A DNA stretch of 64,000 nucleotides, from positions 23,588-87,587 of the forward strand of contig JANXYJ010000106.1 in assembly GCA_025350105.1 (NCBI GenBank), in the 5' to 3' direction. Below the pieces are notes generated by a model. It saw only the letters and a program-made list of their open reading frames with translations. It did no database searches and was not told the DNA's origin. The translations under genes and the position numbers were made by a program. Shown in pieces: positions 1-7,742 of the stretch (positions within the stretch are counted from its first letter, which is position 1; each line of letters starts with the position of its first letter). This DNA is from Terriglobia bacterium. Its GTDB lineage: Bacteria > Acidobacteriota > Terriglobia > Bryobacterales > Bryobacteraceae.

Positions 1-109
1 CATCGCGGGGGTAAATGCTTCGGTGCCTTTTCCGCCCCTCCCTCCCGCCTATAGGGGGAACGAGATCCGCCTGCAAATGACCTTCAGCTATAATTTGCCT
101 AGGCACTGA
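1..109 (+). CDS. TonB-type C-terminal domain, 3' end of gene
   Basis: Reading from base 2 gives 35 codons and a TGA at 107-109. The peptide contains a Pro-rich SVPFPPLPPAYRG stretch followed by an IRL..TFSYN ending, which matches the last part of TonB C-terminal domains (the strand that contacts the TonB box of outer-membrane receptors). Only the end is in the window, so the N-terminal anchor, the Pro-rich linker and any extra domains cannot be judged. It could be a TonB proper or one of the many acidobacterial proteins that carry a TonB_C domain. The reading is made by eye from the motif; a short fragment limits certainty. Confidence 0.7.
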   Translation, partial: IAGVNASVPFPPLPPAYRGNEIRLQMTFSYNLPRH

Positions 110-159
110 TCATCACCGCGCGTGAAAACAGGCTAGGGAAGGTACCCAAAAATCCCGCA

Positions 160-318
160 ATGAAACACCGATTTATCTTCGCCCTGGTTGTTTACGCCAT
201 TCTGGCTCTCTTAGCCGGATTTACCTTAAGCGGGAACATCCGTCTGGCTACCCTAGTGTTCTTGGCCGGAATGGCCCTGAAAACGTATCTCGCGGTACTC
301 AAGGATCGCCTCGACTAA
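160..318 (+). CDS. Small membrane peptide, 52 aa, hypothetical
   Basis: ATG at 160 and TAA at 316-318 give a 52-aa basic peptide (starts MKHRF, ends KDRLD). Two hydrophobic stretches, about residues 5-22 and 29-45, are separated by a short polar turn (SGNIR), so a two-helix inner-membrane hairpin is likely. It follows the TonB-like gene by 50 bases on the same strand. No clear Shine-Dalgarno lies at normal distance. I do not recognise a family. Support is the clean hydrophobicity pattern with charged ends, not homology. Confidence 0.45.
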   Translation: MKHRFIFALVVYAILALLAGFTLSGNIRLATLVFLAGMALKTYLAVLKDRLD

Positions 319-776
319 GTGTTTGGCTTATGCCTGGTTGGATCGTTTTATGCCTGATCTAGGGTAAAACGTCGAGATACTTAGACCCTCCTCTCGCTTT
401 AACCTGCAATCACGTCGGAGAAAAAACAGTAAGTAGGTCCAGTACCAGACTGGTAGTGCAGTACCGGTTTGGGATAGTCGAAGGCAATCCTGGTCCCAAA
501 GCGGAATACCGCATTTTTCACGGAACCGTTCAGATCCGGTTCCGAGGAAAATCTTCCGCGGAAGGTCACCTGGGTAGCTGTTGATTTTAGGACCGTTACT
601 GTCATCCCTCCGATCAGACTATCAGCCGCAAAGCGAAGCTTGCCTGGGATTGGACCCGGGCGTGCATTTCGTTCAGCGGCGCCGGAGGAATTTCAGAGCG
701 ACGCCAGGTTCGAATGGACCGTTTGTGGTTTGAATTGACGTTTTGTGTAGACCGGCGTTGCCCTCGATTTTAAATT
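319..776. other. Intergenic stretch with weak signals only
   Basis: No convincing gene. A 68-codon minus-strand reading frame (605 to 399) exists, but its GGAGG lies only about one base before the ATG, it has no recognisable domain, and I treat it as unproven. A 7-bp inverted repeat CGTTTTA/TAAAACG (344-350 and 365-371) with a 14-nt loop could be a weak transcription signal after the small membrane peptide. The rest is the presumed upstream region of the sigma factor gene; I see no strong promoter. Confidence 0.4.
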
Positions 777-2306
777 GTGATGATTGCTAAAGCCAAAAGT
801 TCAAGTGCTACGTCTGCCGCTGCTGCTGCTGCCATGACCCGTGTCGCCGTGACTGCCGCCAATCGAACCGCCGCACGAGGAGTTTCACTGAAAGCGGCTC
901 CCGTAAGCGCATTCGGCGCCACAGTTGCCAGTCGCAGCGGGCCGGTCCGGGTGCTGCCCCAAAGCGCAAACATCACGCTCGTCAAAGGCAACAGTGTCAA
1001 GGGCAGCAGTGTTAAAGGCATCCCGGTCAAAGGCATTCCGGTCAAAGGCAACACAGTCAAAGCCGATGCCGCCAAAGCTATTCCAATCAAGCTGGCCGCG
1101 GCGAAAGCCGTTAAGCCGTCCGCCAAGAAAAGCTTAGCGAAAGTTGGCAAACCGGTGGCGGCCAGCGAAACTGCCTTTGCACCAACCAAACCCCTGGCCA
1201 AAACCATCCCTGCGCCGCTGCAGAAAAAAAATTCCGCCAAGCTCGCTCACATTCACGTCACGCGAAGTTCCGAGCACAATCCGCACAATTATCCCAGCCA
1301 GACGGAAGCCGAAAAGATCCGCTCCATCGCTGAGCTGTTGTCAGACGACCTGTCTGACGATTTGATGAATCTGCACCACGCCGGTTTAGATCATGGTTTA
1401 GTTCACGGGCTAGATTCCTGTGACACCGCCGACGAACTGCTGCTCGACGACGAAGCCGTCTTTGAACTCACGCCTGAACTCACGCCTGAACAAACCCGGC
1501 TGGAACAGATAAAGACCGAAAAGATGGCGCGGCAGGCCGCTGCGAAAGCCAAAGCCTGGGAACTGGCCAGCCTGCAAAGCGACCCCGTGTTGGCTCGCCG
1601 CGATCAGGTAGTGCTGGAACATTTGCCGCTGGTGAAAGCCATCGCCGTTCGCGTGCACGAAAACCTTCCCGTTCACGTCGACCTGGACGATCTGGTTCAC
1701 GCGGGCATCCTGGGTTTGTTCGACGCCGCCAGCAAATTCAATCCCGAAAAACAGGTGGCCTTTTCCAGCTACGCCAAGCACCGCATTAAGGGTGCGATTC
1801 TCGATAGCCTGCAGCAACTCGATTGGGCCTCGCGTGACATGCGCCGCCGCCACAAACAACTGGAAGCGGCTACCCGCGACCTGGCCTCCAAGCTGCAGCG
1901 CAATCCCACCGAAGCCGAAATCGCCGAAAAGCTGGGCATGGACGCCGAACGCTGGCGCACGATGATGCTGGACCTGCGCAACGTGGGTTTGATTTCCGCC
2001 TCCACCCGCGCCAACGAAAACGAAGATCTTCCGGCTCCCGATTTCCCTTCCAAACCCGAAACCCATCCCGATTCCATCTGCGCCCACGAACAACTGCGCG
2101 GCGTACTGGGCGTGGCCATCAAAACCCTGCCGGAACGCTATCAAAAAGTCGTCTCCCTCTATTATTCCGGTGAGATGACCATGAAGGAAATCGGCGGCAT
2201 GCTGGGCATCAATGAAAGCCGTGTGTCGCAGATCCACAAATCGGCGCTAGAGAAAATGCAGGTGGTTCTGGAATCAAACGGGATTACCAACGCACAGGCG
2301 TTCTGA
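777..2306 (+). CDS. FliA/WhiG-type alternative RNA polymerase sigma factor with long N-terminal extension
   Basis: Residues about 270-500 carry a sigma-70 family core: region 2 (DLDDLVHAGILGLFDAASKF, then FSSYAKHRIKGAILD), a region 3 with NPTEAEIAEKLG, and region 4 helix-turn-helix (LPERYQKVVSLYYSGEMTMKEIGGMLGINESRVSQIH). The order and the MTMKEIG...NESRVSQI motif are those of the FliA/WhiG (sigma-28) group, which directs RNA polymerase to a special promoter set. Family members are about 230-260 aa; this product is 509 aa. The extra 260 residues are Ala/Lys-rich, with six 5-residue repeats (VKGxx, residues 69-98) and an acidic DDLSDD segment. Start is uncertain: GTG 777 and ATG 780 lack a Shine-Dalgarno, and ATG 834 is another option. 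No flagellar or anti-sigma gene is adjacent. A strong terminator follows. Confidence 0.85.
   Translation: MMIAKAKSSSATSAAAAAAMTRVAVTAANRTAARGVSLKAAPVSAFGATVASRSGPVRVLPQSANITLVKGNSVKGSSVKGIPVKGIPVKGNTVKADAAKAIPIKLAAAKAVKPSAKKSLAKVGKPVAASETAFAPTKPLAKTIPAPLQKKNSAKLAHIHVTRSSEHNPHNYPSQTEAEKIRSIAELLSDDLSDDLMNLHHAGLDHGLVHGLDSCDTADELLLDDEAVFELTPELTPEQTRLEQIKTEKMARQAAAKAKAWELASLQSDPVLARRDQVVLEHLPLVKAIAVRVHENLPVHVDLDDLVHAGILGLFDAASKFNPEKQVAFSSYAKHRIKGAILDSLQQLDWASRDMRRRHKQLEAATRDLASKLQRNPTEAEIAEKLGMDAERWRTMMLDLRNVGLISASTRANENEDLPAPDFPSKPETHPDSICAHEQLRGVLGVAIKTLPERYQKVVSLYYSGEMTMKEIGGMLGINESRVSQIHKSALEKMQVVLESNGITNAQAF
981..1070 (+). repeat. 15-bp in-frame tandem repeat in sigma factor N-terminus
   Basis: Six consecutive 15-bp units (981, 996, 1011, 1026, 1041, 1056), each of the form GTCAAAGGCNNNNNN, encode VKGNS, VKGSS, VKGIP, VKGIP, VKGNT and the degenerate VKADA. 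The unit length keeps the reading frame. Confidence 0.85.
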
Positions 2307-2325
2307 AAAAACTTTTCTTCAGGTA

Positions 2326-2361
2326 GGGAGAGCGGGATGTGGGCCGCTCTCCCCATTTTTT
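2326..2361 (+). terminator. Rho-independent terminator of the sigma factor gene
   Basis: Perfect 10-bp stem GGGAGAGCGG (2326-2335) and CCGCTCTCCC (2344-2353), 8-nt loop, followed after two bases by six T (2356-2361). It starts 20 bases after the sigma factor stop codon. Confidence 0.9.
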
Positions 2362-2467
2362 CGGATTCACTGCTCGTCATTTCCGAAGGTTGTCCCCTGC
2401 ACCGGCAGCGCTCCCCGGGCCCCCAGGTGTATGATAAAAATGCCTTACTGAGGAGCACGGAGGCATC

Positions 2468-3799
2468 ATGTTCATCACCAAGAAACACTTGTCACGCCGC
2501 ACTTTGCTCAAAAGTATGGGGGTGTCGCTGGCGCTGCCTTTGCTGGATTCCATGGTCGGCGCGCAGACTCCTTTGGCCAAAAGCGCCGCGAAACCAATGT
2601 CGCGCATTGGGTTCGTGTATCTGCCGCACGGCGCCATCATGAATGAATGGACTCCCGCAACCGAAGGCGCGGGCTTCGAGTTTTCGCGCATTCTGAAACC
2701 TCTTGAGCCGTTTCGCGATCGCATCAATGTGGTCAGCGGCCTGGGTCACAAAGCCGCCGACACCACCGCAGTTCACAGCCTGAGTCCCACAACCTGGCTG
2801 AGCGGCGTGCGTCCCAAACCAACCCAAGGTGTGGACGCTTTCGCCGGTGTGACTGCCGATCAGATTGCCGCGCAGCAAATTGGCCAGGATACACTTTTGC
2901 CGTCGCTCGAAATCGCCACCGAGGACAACTCGGCGCTGATTGGCGCCTGTGACCGCGACTATGGCTGCATCTATATGAATACGCTTTCCTGGCGCACGCC
3001 CACCACGCCGCTGCCCATGGAAATTAATCCGCGCAAGGTTTTCGATCGCATGTTTGGCGAAGGCGGCTCGCCCGCCGAACGCGCCGCCCGGCTCCAGGAA
3101 GATCGCAGCATTCTGGACACCATCACCAAAGACGCGGGCGTTCTACAAAAAACCCTGGGCCCGAAGGACCGCGGGACGATGAACGACTATCTGGAAAGTG
3201 TCCGCGAAATCGAACGCCGCATTCAAAAAGCCGGCGACATGCAAAGCGGCTACGATATGCAATTGCCGCCGCAACCGGTGGGCATTCCCTACGCCTTCGA
3301 CGAGCATGTCAAGCTGATGTACGATCTTCTCCTCTTGGCGTATCAGGCCAATATTACGCGCGTATTCACCTTCATGGTGGCCCGCGAGGAAAGCAACAAA
3401 ACCTATCCCATGCTTGGCGTGCACGATGGCCATCACGCCACCTCGCATCACCAGAACCGCCCCGAAAAGATCGAAAAACTGGTAAAAATCCAGCAATTTC
3501 ACATCGGTATGCTGGCCGGCTTCATCGACAAACTCAGCAAAACGCAGGACGGCGACGGCAGTTTGCTGGATCATTCCGTGCTGCTATTCGGCAGCAATAT
3601 GAGCAACAGCAACCTGCATAACCATTTCCCGCTGCCCAATCTGTTGATGGGCGGCGCGGCGGGCCAGTTGAAGGGTGGGCGGCATTTGAAGTACGACGAT
3701 CACACGCCCATGACCAACTTGATCGTCAGCGCGCTCGACAAAGTAGGCGTGCATCAGGACACCTTGGGCGACAGCACCGGGCGGCTGGCGGGAGTTTAG
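2468..3799 (+). CDS. Tat-exported DUF1552 family protein
   Basis: A 443-aa protein with an N-terminal twin-arginine signal (SRRTLLKSMGVSLALPLLDS, residues 9-28) and then a DUF1552 body: FVYLPHGAIMNEWTP near residue 48, INVVSGLGHKAAD, HSLSPTTWLSG, and late motifs VHDGHHATSHH and LLFGSNMSNSNLHNH. DUF1552 proteins are exported, abundant in Planctomycetes, Verrucomicrobia and Acidobacteria, and of unproven function; they resemble the DUF1501/sulfatase-like fold set and usually sit beside DUF1592/1587/1588 cytochrome proteins. That partner is absent here. GGAGG lies just upstream of ATG 2468. The stop is followed after two bases by the ankyrin gene, so the pair is one operon. Confidence 0.9.
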   Translation: MFITKKHLSRRTLLKSMGVSLALPLLDSMVGAQTPLAKSAAKPMSRIGFVYLPHGAIMNEWTPATEGAGFEFSRILKPLEPFRDRINVVSGLGHKAADTTAVHSLSPTTWLSGVRPKPTQGVDAFAGVTADQIAAQQIGQDTLLPSLEIATEDNSALIGACDRDYGCIYMNTLSWRTPTTPLPMEINPRKVFDRMFGEGGSPAERAARLQEDRSILDTITKDAGVLQKTLGPKDRGTMNDYLESVREIERRIQKAGDMQSGYDMQLPPQPVGIPYAFDEHVKLMYDLLLLAYQANITRVFTFMVAREESNKTYPMLGVHDGHHATSHHQNRPEKIEKLVKIQQFHIGMLAGFIDKLSKTQDGDGSLLDHSVLLFGSNMSNSNLHNHFPLPNLLMGGAAGQLKGGRHLKYDDHTPMTNLIVSALDKVGVHQDTLGDSTGRLAGV

Positions 3800-3801
3800 T
3801 T

Positions 3802-5313
3802 GTGAAACAGGCGTTACTGGCGTTGGGCTTTGCGTGCGTTACTCTGTTGGCGGCCGACAGTAAGCTTGCCGATGCCGCGGCCAATCAGGATTGGGCAGCC
3901 GTCCGCAATCTCCTCGGACAGAAGGCCGCTATCAATGCCACGCAAGCCGATGGCACCACGGCGTTGATGTGGGTGGTGCGCGCCGACGATTTCGATTTGG
4001 CGGATACGCTTTTGCGCGCCGGTGCGGACGCGAAAATCACCAATCGCTACGGCGTGACGGCCATGAACTTGGCGTGCGTCAACGGCAATCCGAAAATGAT
4101 TTTGCGCCTGATTCAAGCGGGCGTAGACGTAAACGCACCCGGCGTGGAAGGCGAAACGCCGTTAATGACAGTTGCGCGCGGGGGCAACGTGGAGGCCGCG
4201 AAAGTGCTGCTGGCCCATGGCGCCAACGTCAACGCCACCGAAGAATGGCGCGGGCAAACCGCCTTGATTTGGGCCGTGGCGCAAGCGCATCCGGAGATGG
4301 TGAAAGAACTGATCGCGCACGGGGCACTGGTAAACATGCGGACAGCGAAACAGGTTTGGGAGCGCCAGGTGACCGCCGAGCCGCGCGAAAAATGGATGCC
4401 GCAGGGTGCGCTGACGCCTCTGCTATTCGCCACCCGCCAAGGTTGTTTGGAATGCGCGCAAGTTCTTTTGGATAAAGGAGCCGACATCAACGCGCAGGAT
4501 TTGGAAGGCGTAACCCCGCTGATTTCGGCGCTGATCAACGGGCATTATGATGTGGCGGGTTTTTTGATTGACCGGCATGAAGACGTCAACGCCGTCGACA
4601 AAACCGGCCGCGCAGCGCTCTATGCCGCCGTCGATTTTCACACCATGCCCGGCTCCAATCGTCCGGCGCCGAAAGAGATCGACAATCAATTGACCAATCT
4701 CGACATCGTGAATCGGTTGCTGGCCGCCGGCGCGAACGTGAATCAGCGCCTCACCGCGCAGCCGCCCTATCGCACCAAAGTGGATCGCGGCAACGATACT
4801 ATTTTCGGTGCCGGCGCCACGCCCTTGTTCCGCGCGGCGAAGGCGGGCGATACCGTTGTTGTGAAACTGCTGCTCGATCACGGCGCGGATCCCAAGCTCA
4901 CCAATCGCACGGGCATCAACGCCGTAATGGCGGCGGCGGGTTTGGGCACTCGCGAAGAAGACGCCACCGGCCGCAAAAAAACCGAAGACGATGCGATCGA
5001 AACCATTCGCCTGTTGCTGGACACCAATGTGGATGCTGGCGTGAACATCAATGACGTCGACGGCACTGGAAGTACTGCGCTGCACGGCGCGGCCATGTGG
5101 GGCTACGACAAAGTGGTCCGCTACCTGGCGCAGCGCGGTGCGGCGCTCGATATCAAAGATAAGCGCGGCTTCACGCCGCTTGATACCGCGCTGGGCAAGG
5201 CAGGTGGCATGGGCTTCGATCACGCCAGCGGGATTCCACGGCCCAATGTAGTGGCGGCGCTGCAGGAATTGCTGCAAAAGAACGCGCCCGCGGCAAAAGC
5301 CGCCAACCCGTAA
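3802..5313 (+). CDS. Secreted ankyrin repeat protein
   Basis: GTG start at 3802, two bases after the DUF1552 stop, with GGAG in the end of that gene. Residues 1-18 form a signal peptide (KQALLALGFACVTLLAA), so the protein acts outside the cytoplasm. About eight to ten ankyrin repeats follow, visible as repeated TALMWVV, TPLMTVARGGNVEAAKVLLAHGANVNA, TPLLFATRQGCLECAQVLLDKGADINAQD, TPLFRAAKAGDTVVVKLLLDHGADP and TALHGAAMWGYDKVV modules between residues about 20 and 490. Ankyrin repeats bind partner proteins. The tight coupling suggests that the DUF1552 product, or its unseen cytochrome partner, is the target; this is inference. Length 503 aa. Confidence 0.9.
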   Translation: MKQALLALGFACVTLLAADSKLADAAANQDWAAVRNLLGQKAAINATQADGTTALMWVVRADDFDLADTLLRAGADAKITNRYGVTAMNLACVNGNPKMILRLIQAGVDVNAPGVEGETPLMTVARGGNVEAAKVLLAHGANVNATEEWRGQTALIWAVAQAHPEMVKELIAHGALVNMRTAKQVWERQVTAEPREKWMPQGALTPLLFATRQGCLECAQVLLDKGADINAQDLEGVTPLISALINGHYDVAGFLIDRHEDVNAVDKTGRAALYAAVDFHTMPGSNRPAPKEIDNQLTNLDIVNRLLAAGANVNQRLTAQPPYRTKVDRGNDTIFGAGATPLFRAAKAGDTVVVKLLLDHGADPKLTNRTGINAVMAAAGLGTREEDATGRKKTEDDAIETIRLLLDTNVDAGVNINDVDGTGSTALHGAAMWGYDKVVRYLAQRGAALDIKDKRGFTPLDTALGKAGGMGFDHASGIPRPNVVAALQELLQKNAPAAKAANP

Positions 5314-5325
5314 GCCCGCTTGCAT

Positions 5326-5592
5326 TTACCGGCCGCGATCTTCCCTCGCGCGGTATTGCAATGCAAGATTCAGATCGCGAATGGCAGCCCTGGACGACTC
5401 AATGGCGGCAGCTCTGTGTCCGCCGAAGTCGTGGGGGGCGGCTTCCATGTAAGCAACGGCTTCGCGCAGATTGGTGATGGCGATGGAAATTCGCGGATGC
5501 ATTTGACGTTCGGTTTTGGCGTTTTGGGCAACCGCCAAGGTAGCCAGCGTTCCCAGGACGACGCCCAGAATGACGCTGCGAAATGACTTCAT
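5326..5592 (-). CDS. Small secreted DFGGHR-type protein, hypothetical
   Basis: An 88-aa product with a signal peptide (MKSFRSVILGVVLGTLATLAVA) and a short helical mature part containing HPRISIAITNLREAVAYM, then PHDFGGHRAAAIESSRAAIRDLNLALQY. I recall this HPRI...A.HDFGGHR..A...I..A...L pattern from many small exported proteins of Acidobacteria and Planctomycetes; no function is known to me. The start at 5592 (MKSF) is chosen because the signal peptide begins there; the frame is open 14 codons further upstream. The gene converges on the ankyrin gene with 12 bases between stop codons. Confidence 0.75.
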   Translation of the reverse strand: MKSFRSVILGVVLGTLATLAVAQNAKTERQMHPRISIAITNLREAVAYMEAAPHDFGGHRAAAIESSRAAIRDLNLALQYRAREDRGR

Positions 5593-5760
5593 GATTGTGA
5601 CCCTAACATAGTTGGCCGCCGAGGTGGCGAACACCTGGCGGAGAATTTGTTCCAGCCCGTGTTAAGATCAAATCTCGTCGCGTTCGTCGGTAATTCCGCA
5701 TTAATCAACCGTTGTCTTGTCGCAGACACTTCGTTATTCATCCTGAAAGAGGTGACCCAT

Positions 5761-6499
5761 ATGTTTTCCCGTTCTTCTTCCTTCCTCGTTTTTTCCGGGG
5801 CGTTTTTATTGGCCGCCGGAACGCTTCTGGCGCAGCCGGCCGATTCCCAGCCTGCTTTCCAAATCCAGCGCGCCGAAATGGCGATTCCCTTTGGCACCGT
5901 GGCTGGCCGCTTACTCACGGTCAATGAATATTTGGTTTTTATTGACGATGAAAAGCCGGAAGCGTCGTTCGCGGTAGCCCGGCGTGGCGTAAAGAATCTT
6001 TCCTCCGACGGTGCGATGGTCACGCTGGAGACGGCCCGCGCCGGTAAAAGACCGAACGGGGTCGCGCAGCAGCGTGAACTTCCGTGTCATGGACGAGAAG
6101 CAAGCCGCAATGTTGGCGACTTGGATGCACAGTGGTCCGCTGATGACGGAGGCGACGCCGCCTGCCGCGGCTTCCGCATCTGCCTCGGCAGGCGCCAAGC
6201 CAGCCACTGATGGAACCCTCACTTATCAAGTGCGCCACGATCACCGCATCGGCGGCTGCGACGGGCGTTTGATTGTCGAAATGGACCGCGTCTCGTTTGA
6301 GTCCATCACCAACGTAAATCATTCGCGGCAATGGGGCTTGAAGGACATTAAAGAACTGAAGCGCAGCAACCCCTACGGTATTGAAGTGGTTCCGTTTTCC
6401 GGCGAAACCTACAACCTGGGTATTCAAGGCCGCGGCATGAGCAACGACGAATACAAAGCGCTGGTGGACCGCATTACGGCGGCACGGCTGAAGAACTGA
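5761..6499 (+). pseudogene. Secreted PH-like domain protein, interrupted by a +1 frameshift
   Basis: ATG 5761 has a good Shine-Dalgarno (GAGGTG, 7 bases upstream) and a signal peptide (VFSGAFLLAAGTLLAQ). The frame makes sense up to ETARAGK, then loses sense and stops at 6210; sensible protein continues one base later as DRTGSRSSVNFRVMDEKQAA and runs to TGA 6499. Removing one A from the AAAA run at 6046-6049 restores one 245-aa protein. The C-terminal half (GRLIVEMDRVSFES...RQWGLKDIKELKR...VVPFSGETYNLGIQG) resembles a PH-like/GRAM-like beta fold; the N-terminal half may be a second copy. Either a real recent mutation or a sequencing or assembly error in a short homopolymer. Function unknown. 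Confidence 0.7.
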
Positions 6500-6507
6500 A
6501 GCGCATT

Positions 6508-6545
6508 AAAAAAGCGCGCGCTCTCCGCAACGGGAGTGCGCGCGC
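6508..6545 (-). terminator. Rho-independent terminator of the coiled-coil protein gene
   Basis: GC-rich stem of 13 bp with one mismatch (arms 6514-6526 and 6533-6545), 6-nt loop. Read on the minus strand the stem is followed by six T (complement of A 6508-6513). It lies about 50 bases after the stop of the minus-strand gene at 6595 and also just after the plus-strand gene ending at 6499. Confidence 0.8.
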
Positions 6546-6594
6546 AAGTTAACGGAACGTAACTTCTTACTTCAAACCACAATTCAACCCGCGC

Positions 6595-7542
6595 CTAGCG
6601 GCGGGCCAGCTTCACTTTCGGAGTCGAAAGATATCCGGTCACGCGGTCCTTGCTTACCTGGTTCACCACGATTTCATAAGGCTGCACGTTGCCGGCCGTG
6701 TAGAACTGTACCGGCTCATTGATGGTCTTGTCCTTCTTTTCGACGCGCTGGTCGTCGGCCATCACGTCCATGGTGAAGCGGTTGCGTTTGACGTCGGACT
6801 TCTTCAGGTTCAGCGTCACATCGCCGATCTTACGCGGACCCTGATTTTTCGCGATGTCGAACTCCATGTAGTTGCGTTCGCCCAGTGCACGCAATGCGTC
6901 TAGGTCCTTTGAGTTGGTGGCGATCAGTCCGCTCATCACACCCATGTCGCCCATTGCCCGCCTCAGGTCCAGGCCGGTCTTGGTTAGTTCTGCTTGCGTC
7001 GCGGCCACGTTGGCTTTCACTTCTTCCACGTTGGTCTTCACCGTGTTGACGTTGCCGGAGACCTCAGTGAACTTGGAGTCCGTGTTGTCCTTGATCTTGC
7101 TCAGCTCACCGGCCACCTGTAGCTGCTGCTGCTCGGTTTGTGAGGCCAATTTCGCGTCCAGATCCTGCACCTGTTTTTGCGCGTCGGTCCGCGCACGGCG
7201 CACGGCAATTGCGGCGGACACGTTGGCGCTCTGCACATCCTTCTTCACCTGTTCCGCCATCACATCCAAACGCTGCTTGTCTTGTTCGAGCAACGTCGCC
7301 GTGGTTTCATTCAATTTGGAGATCTGCGCCTGAGTTCCGCTTTCGGTGCGGGCCAGGTCCTCATTCAGGTGGTTGGAGCGCACCAGCAAATAGCCGTTGC
7401 CCGCGAGTGCGATCACCAAGCCCGCGGCCAGCACACCAATGGCTGTGTTGCGGGTGGCGTGATTCGGGGAAAGATTGTTCGCCGGTCCGTTTGTGCTCCC
7501 GTTGGAAGGGCCGAAGTTGGAATCATTATTTAACGTTTGCAT
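6595..7542 (-). CDS. Single-pass membrane protein with long coiled coil, hypothetical
   Basis: A 315-aa product. Order: Asn/Ser-rich cytoplasmic tail (residues 1-30), one transmembrane helix (TAIGVLAAGLVIALAGNGYLLV, about 33-55), a long coiled coil of about 160 residues rich in Ala, Lys, Gln and Glu (ARTESGTQAQISKLNETT ... EVKANVAATQAELTK), and a C-terminal beta-rich domain starting at ERNYMEFDIAKNQGPRKIGDVTLNLKKSD. Start 7542 is chosen because AAGGAG lies 9 bases before it; two upstream in-frame ATGs (7560, 7584) have no ribosome site. I know no function; acidobacterial proteins of this architecture are common. Monocistronic with its own terminator. Confidence 0.7.
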   Translation of the reverse strand: MQTLNNDSNFGPSNGSTNGPANNLSPNHATRNTAIGVLAAGLVIALAGNGYLLVRSNHLNEDLARTESGTQAQISKLNETTATLLEQDKQRLDVMAEQVKKDVQSANVSAAIAVRRARTDAQKQVQDLDAKLASQTEQQQLQVAGELSKIKDNTDSKFTEVSGNVNTVKTNVEEVKANVAATQAELTKTGLDLRRAMGDMGVMSGLIATNSKDLDALRALGERNYMEFDIAKNQGPRKIGDVTLNLKKSDVKRNRFTMDVMADDQRVEKKDKTINEPVQFYTAGNVQPYEIVVNQVSKDRVTGYLSTPKVKLARR

Positions 7543-7742
7543 TTGTTTAAACTCCTTCATTCTGCTGGTTGGTTCTAACCTCATTGCAGCCGTTTTTCGG
7601 CTGCGCCAGACTTTACGGGAAGAAGATATGCAACCGTCGTGCCAATCGCCAGAAAAGGGGAAATTACAAGCCGTTTCTTGTGCTTCCGAAACCGTTGTCC
7701 TACAAAAATCACTTCTTGGGAGACCGCTGTTCGTGGAAAATG

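Noticed and set aside
399..605. 68-codon minus-strand frame in the first gap
   Set aside because: GGAGG lies about one base from the ATG, composition is not distinctive, and no domain is seen. Kept only as a note.
695..730. GGTTCGAAT sequence resembling a tRNA T-loop
   Set aside because: Flanking arms CCAGG/GGACC do not pair and no acceptor or anticodon stem fits.
1410..2237. Long minus-strand frame opposite the sigma factor
   Set aside because: The plus strand has a clear sigma-70 core with all motifs; the opposite frame is a by-product of GC-rich codon use.
4423..5325. 300-codon minus-strand frame opposite the ankyrin gene
   Set aside because: Mirror of repetitive ankyrin coding sequence; no ribosome site or domain.
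6049..6051. Programmed +1 frameshift in the PH-like gene
   Set aside because: No known slippery sequence or stimulator such as an in-frame stop with internal Shine-Dalgarno; mutation or error is simpler.
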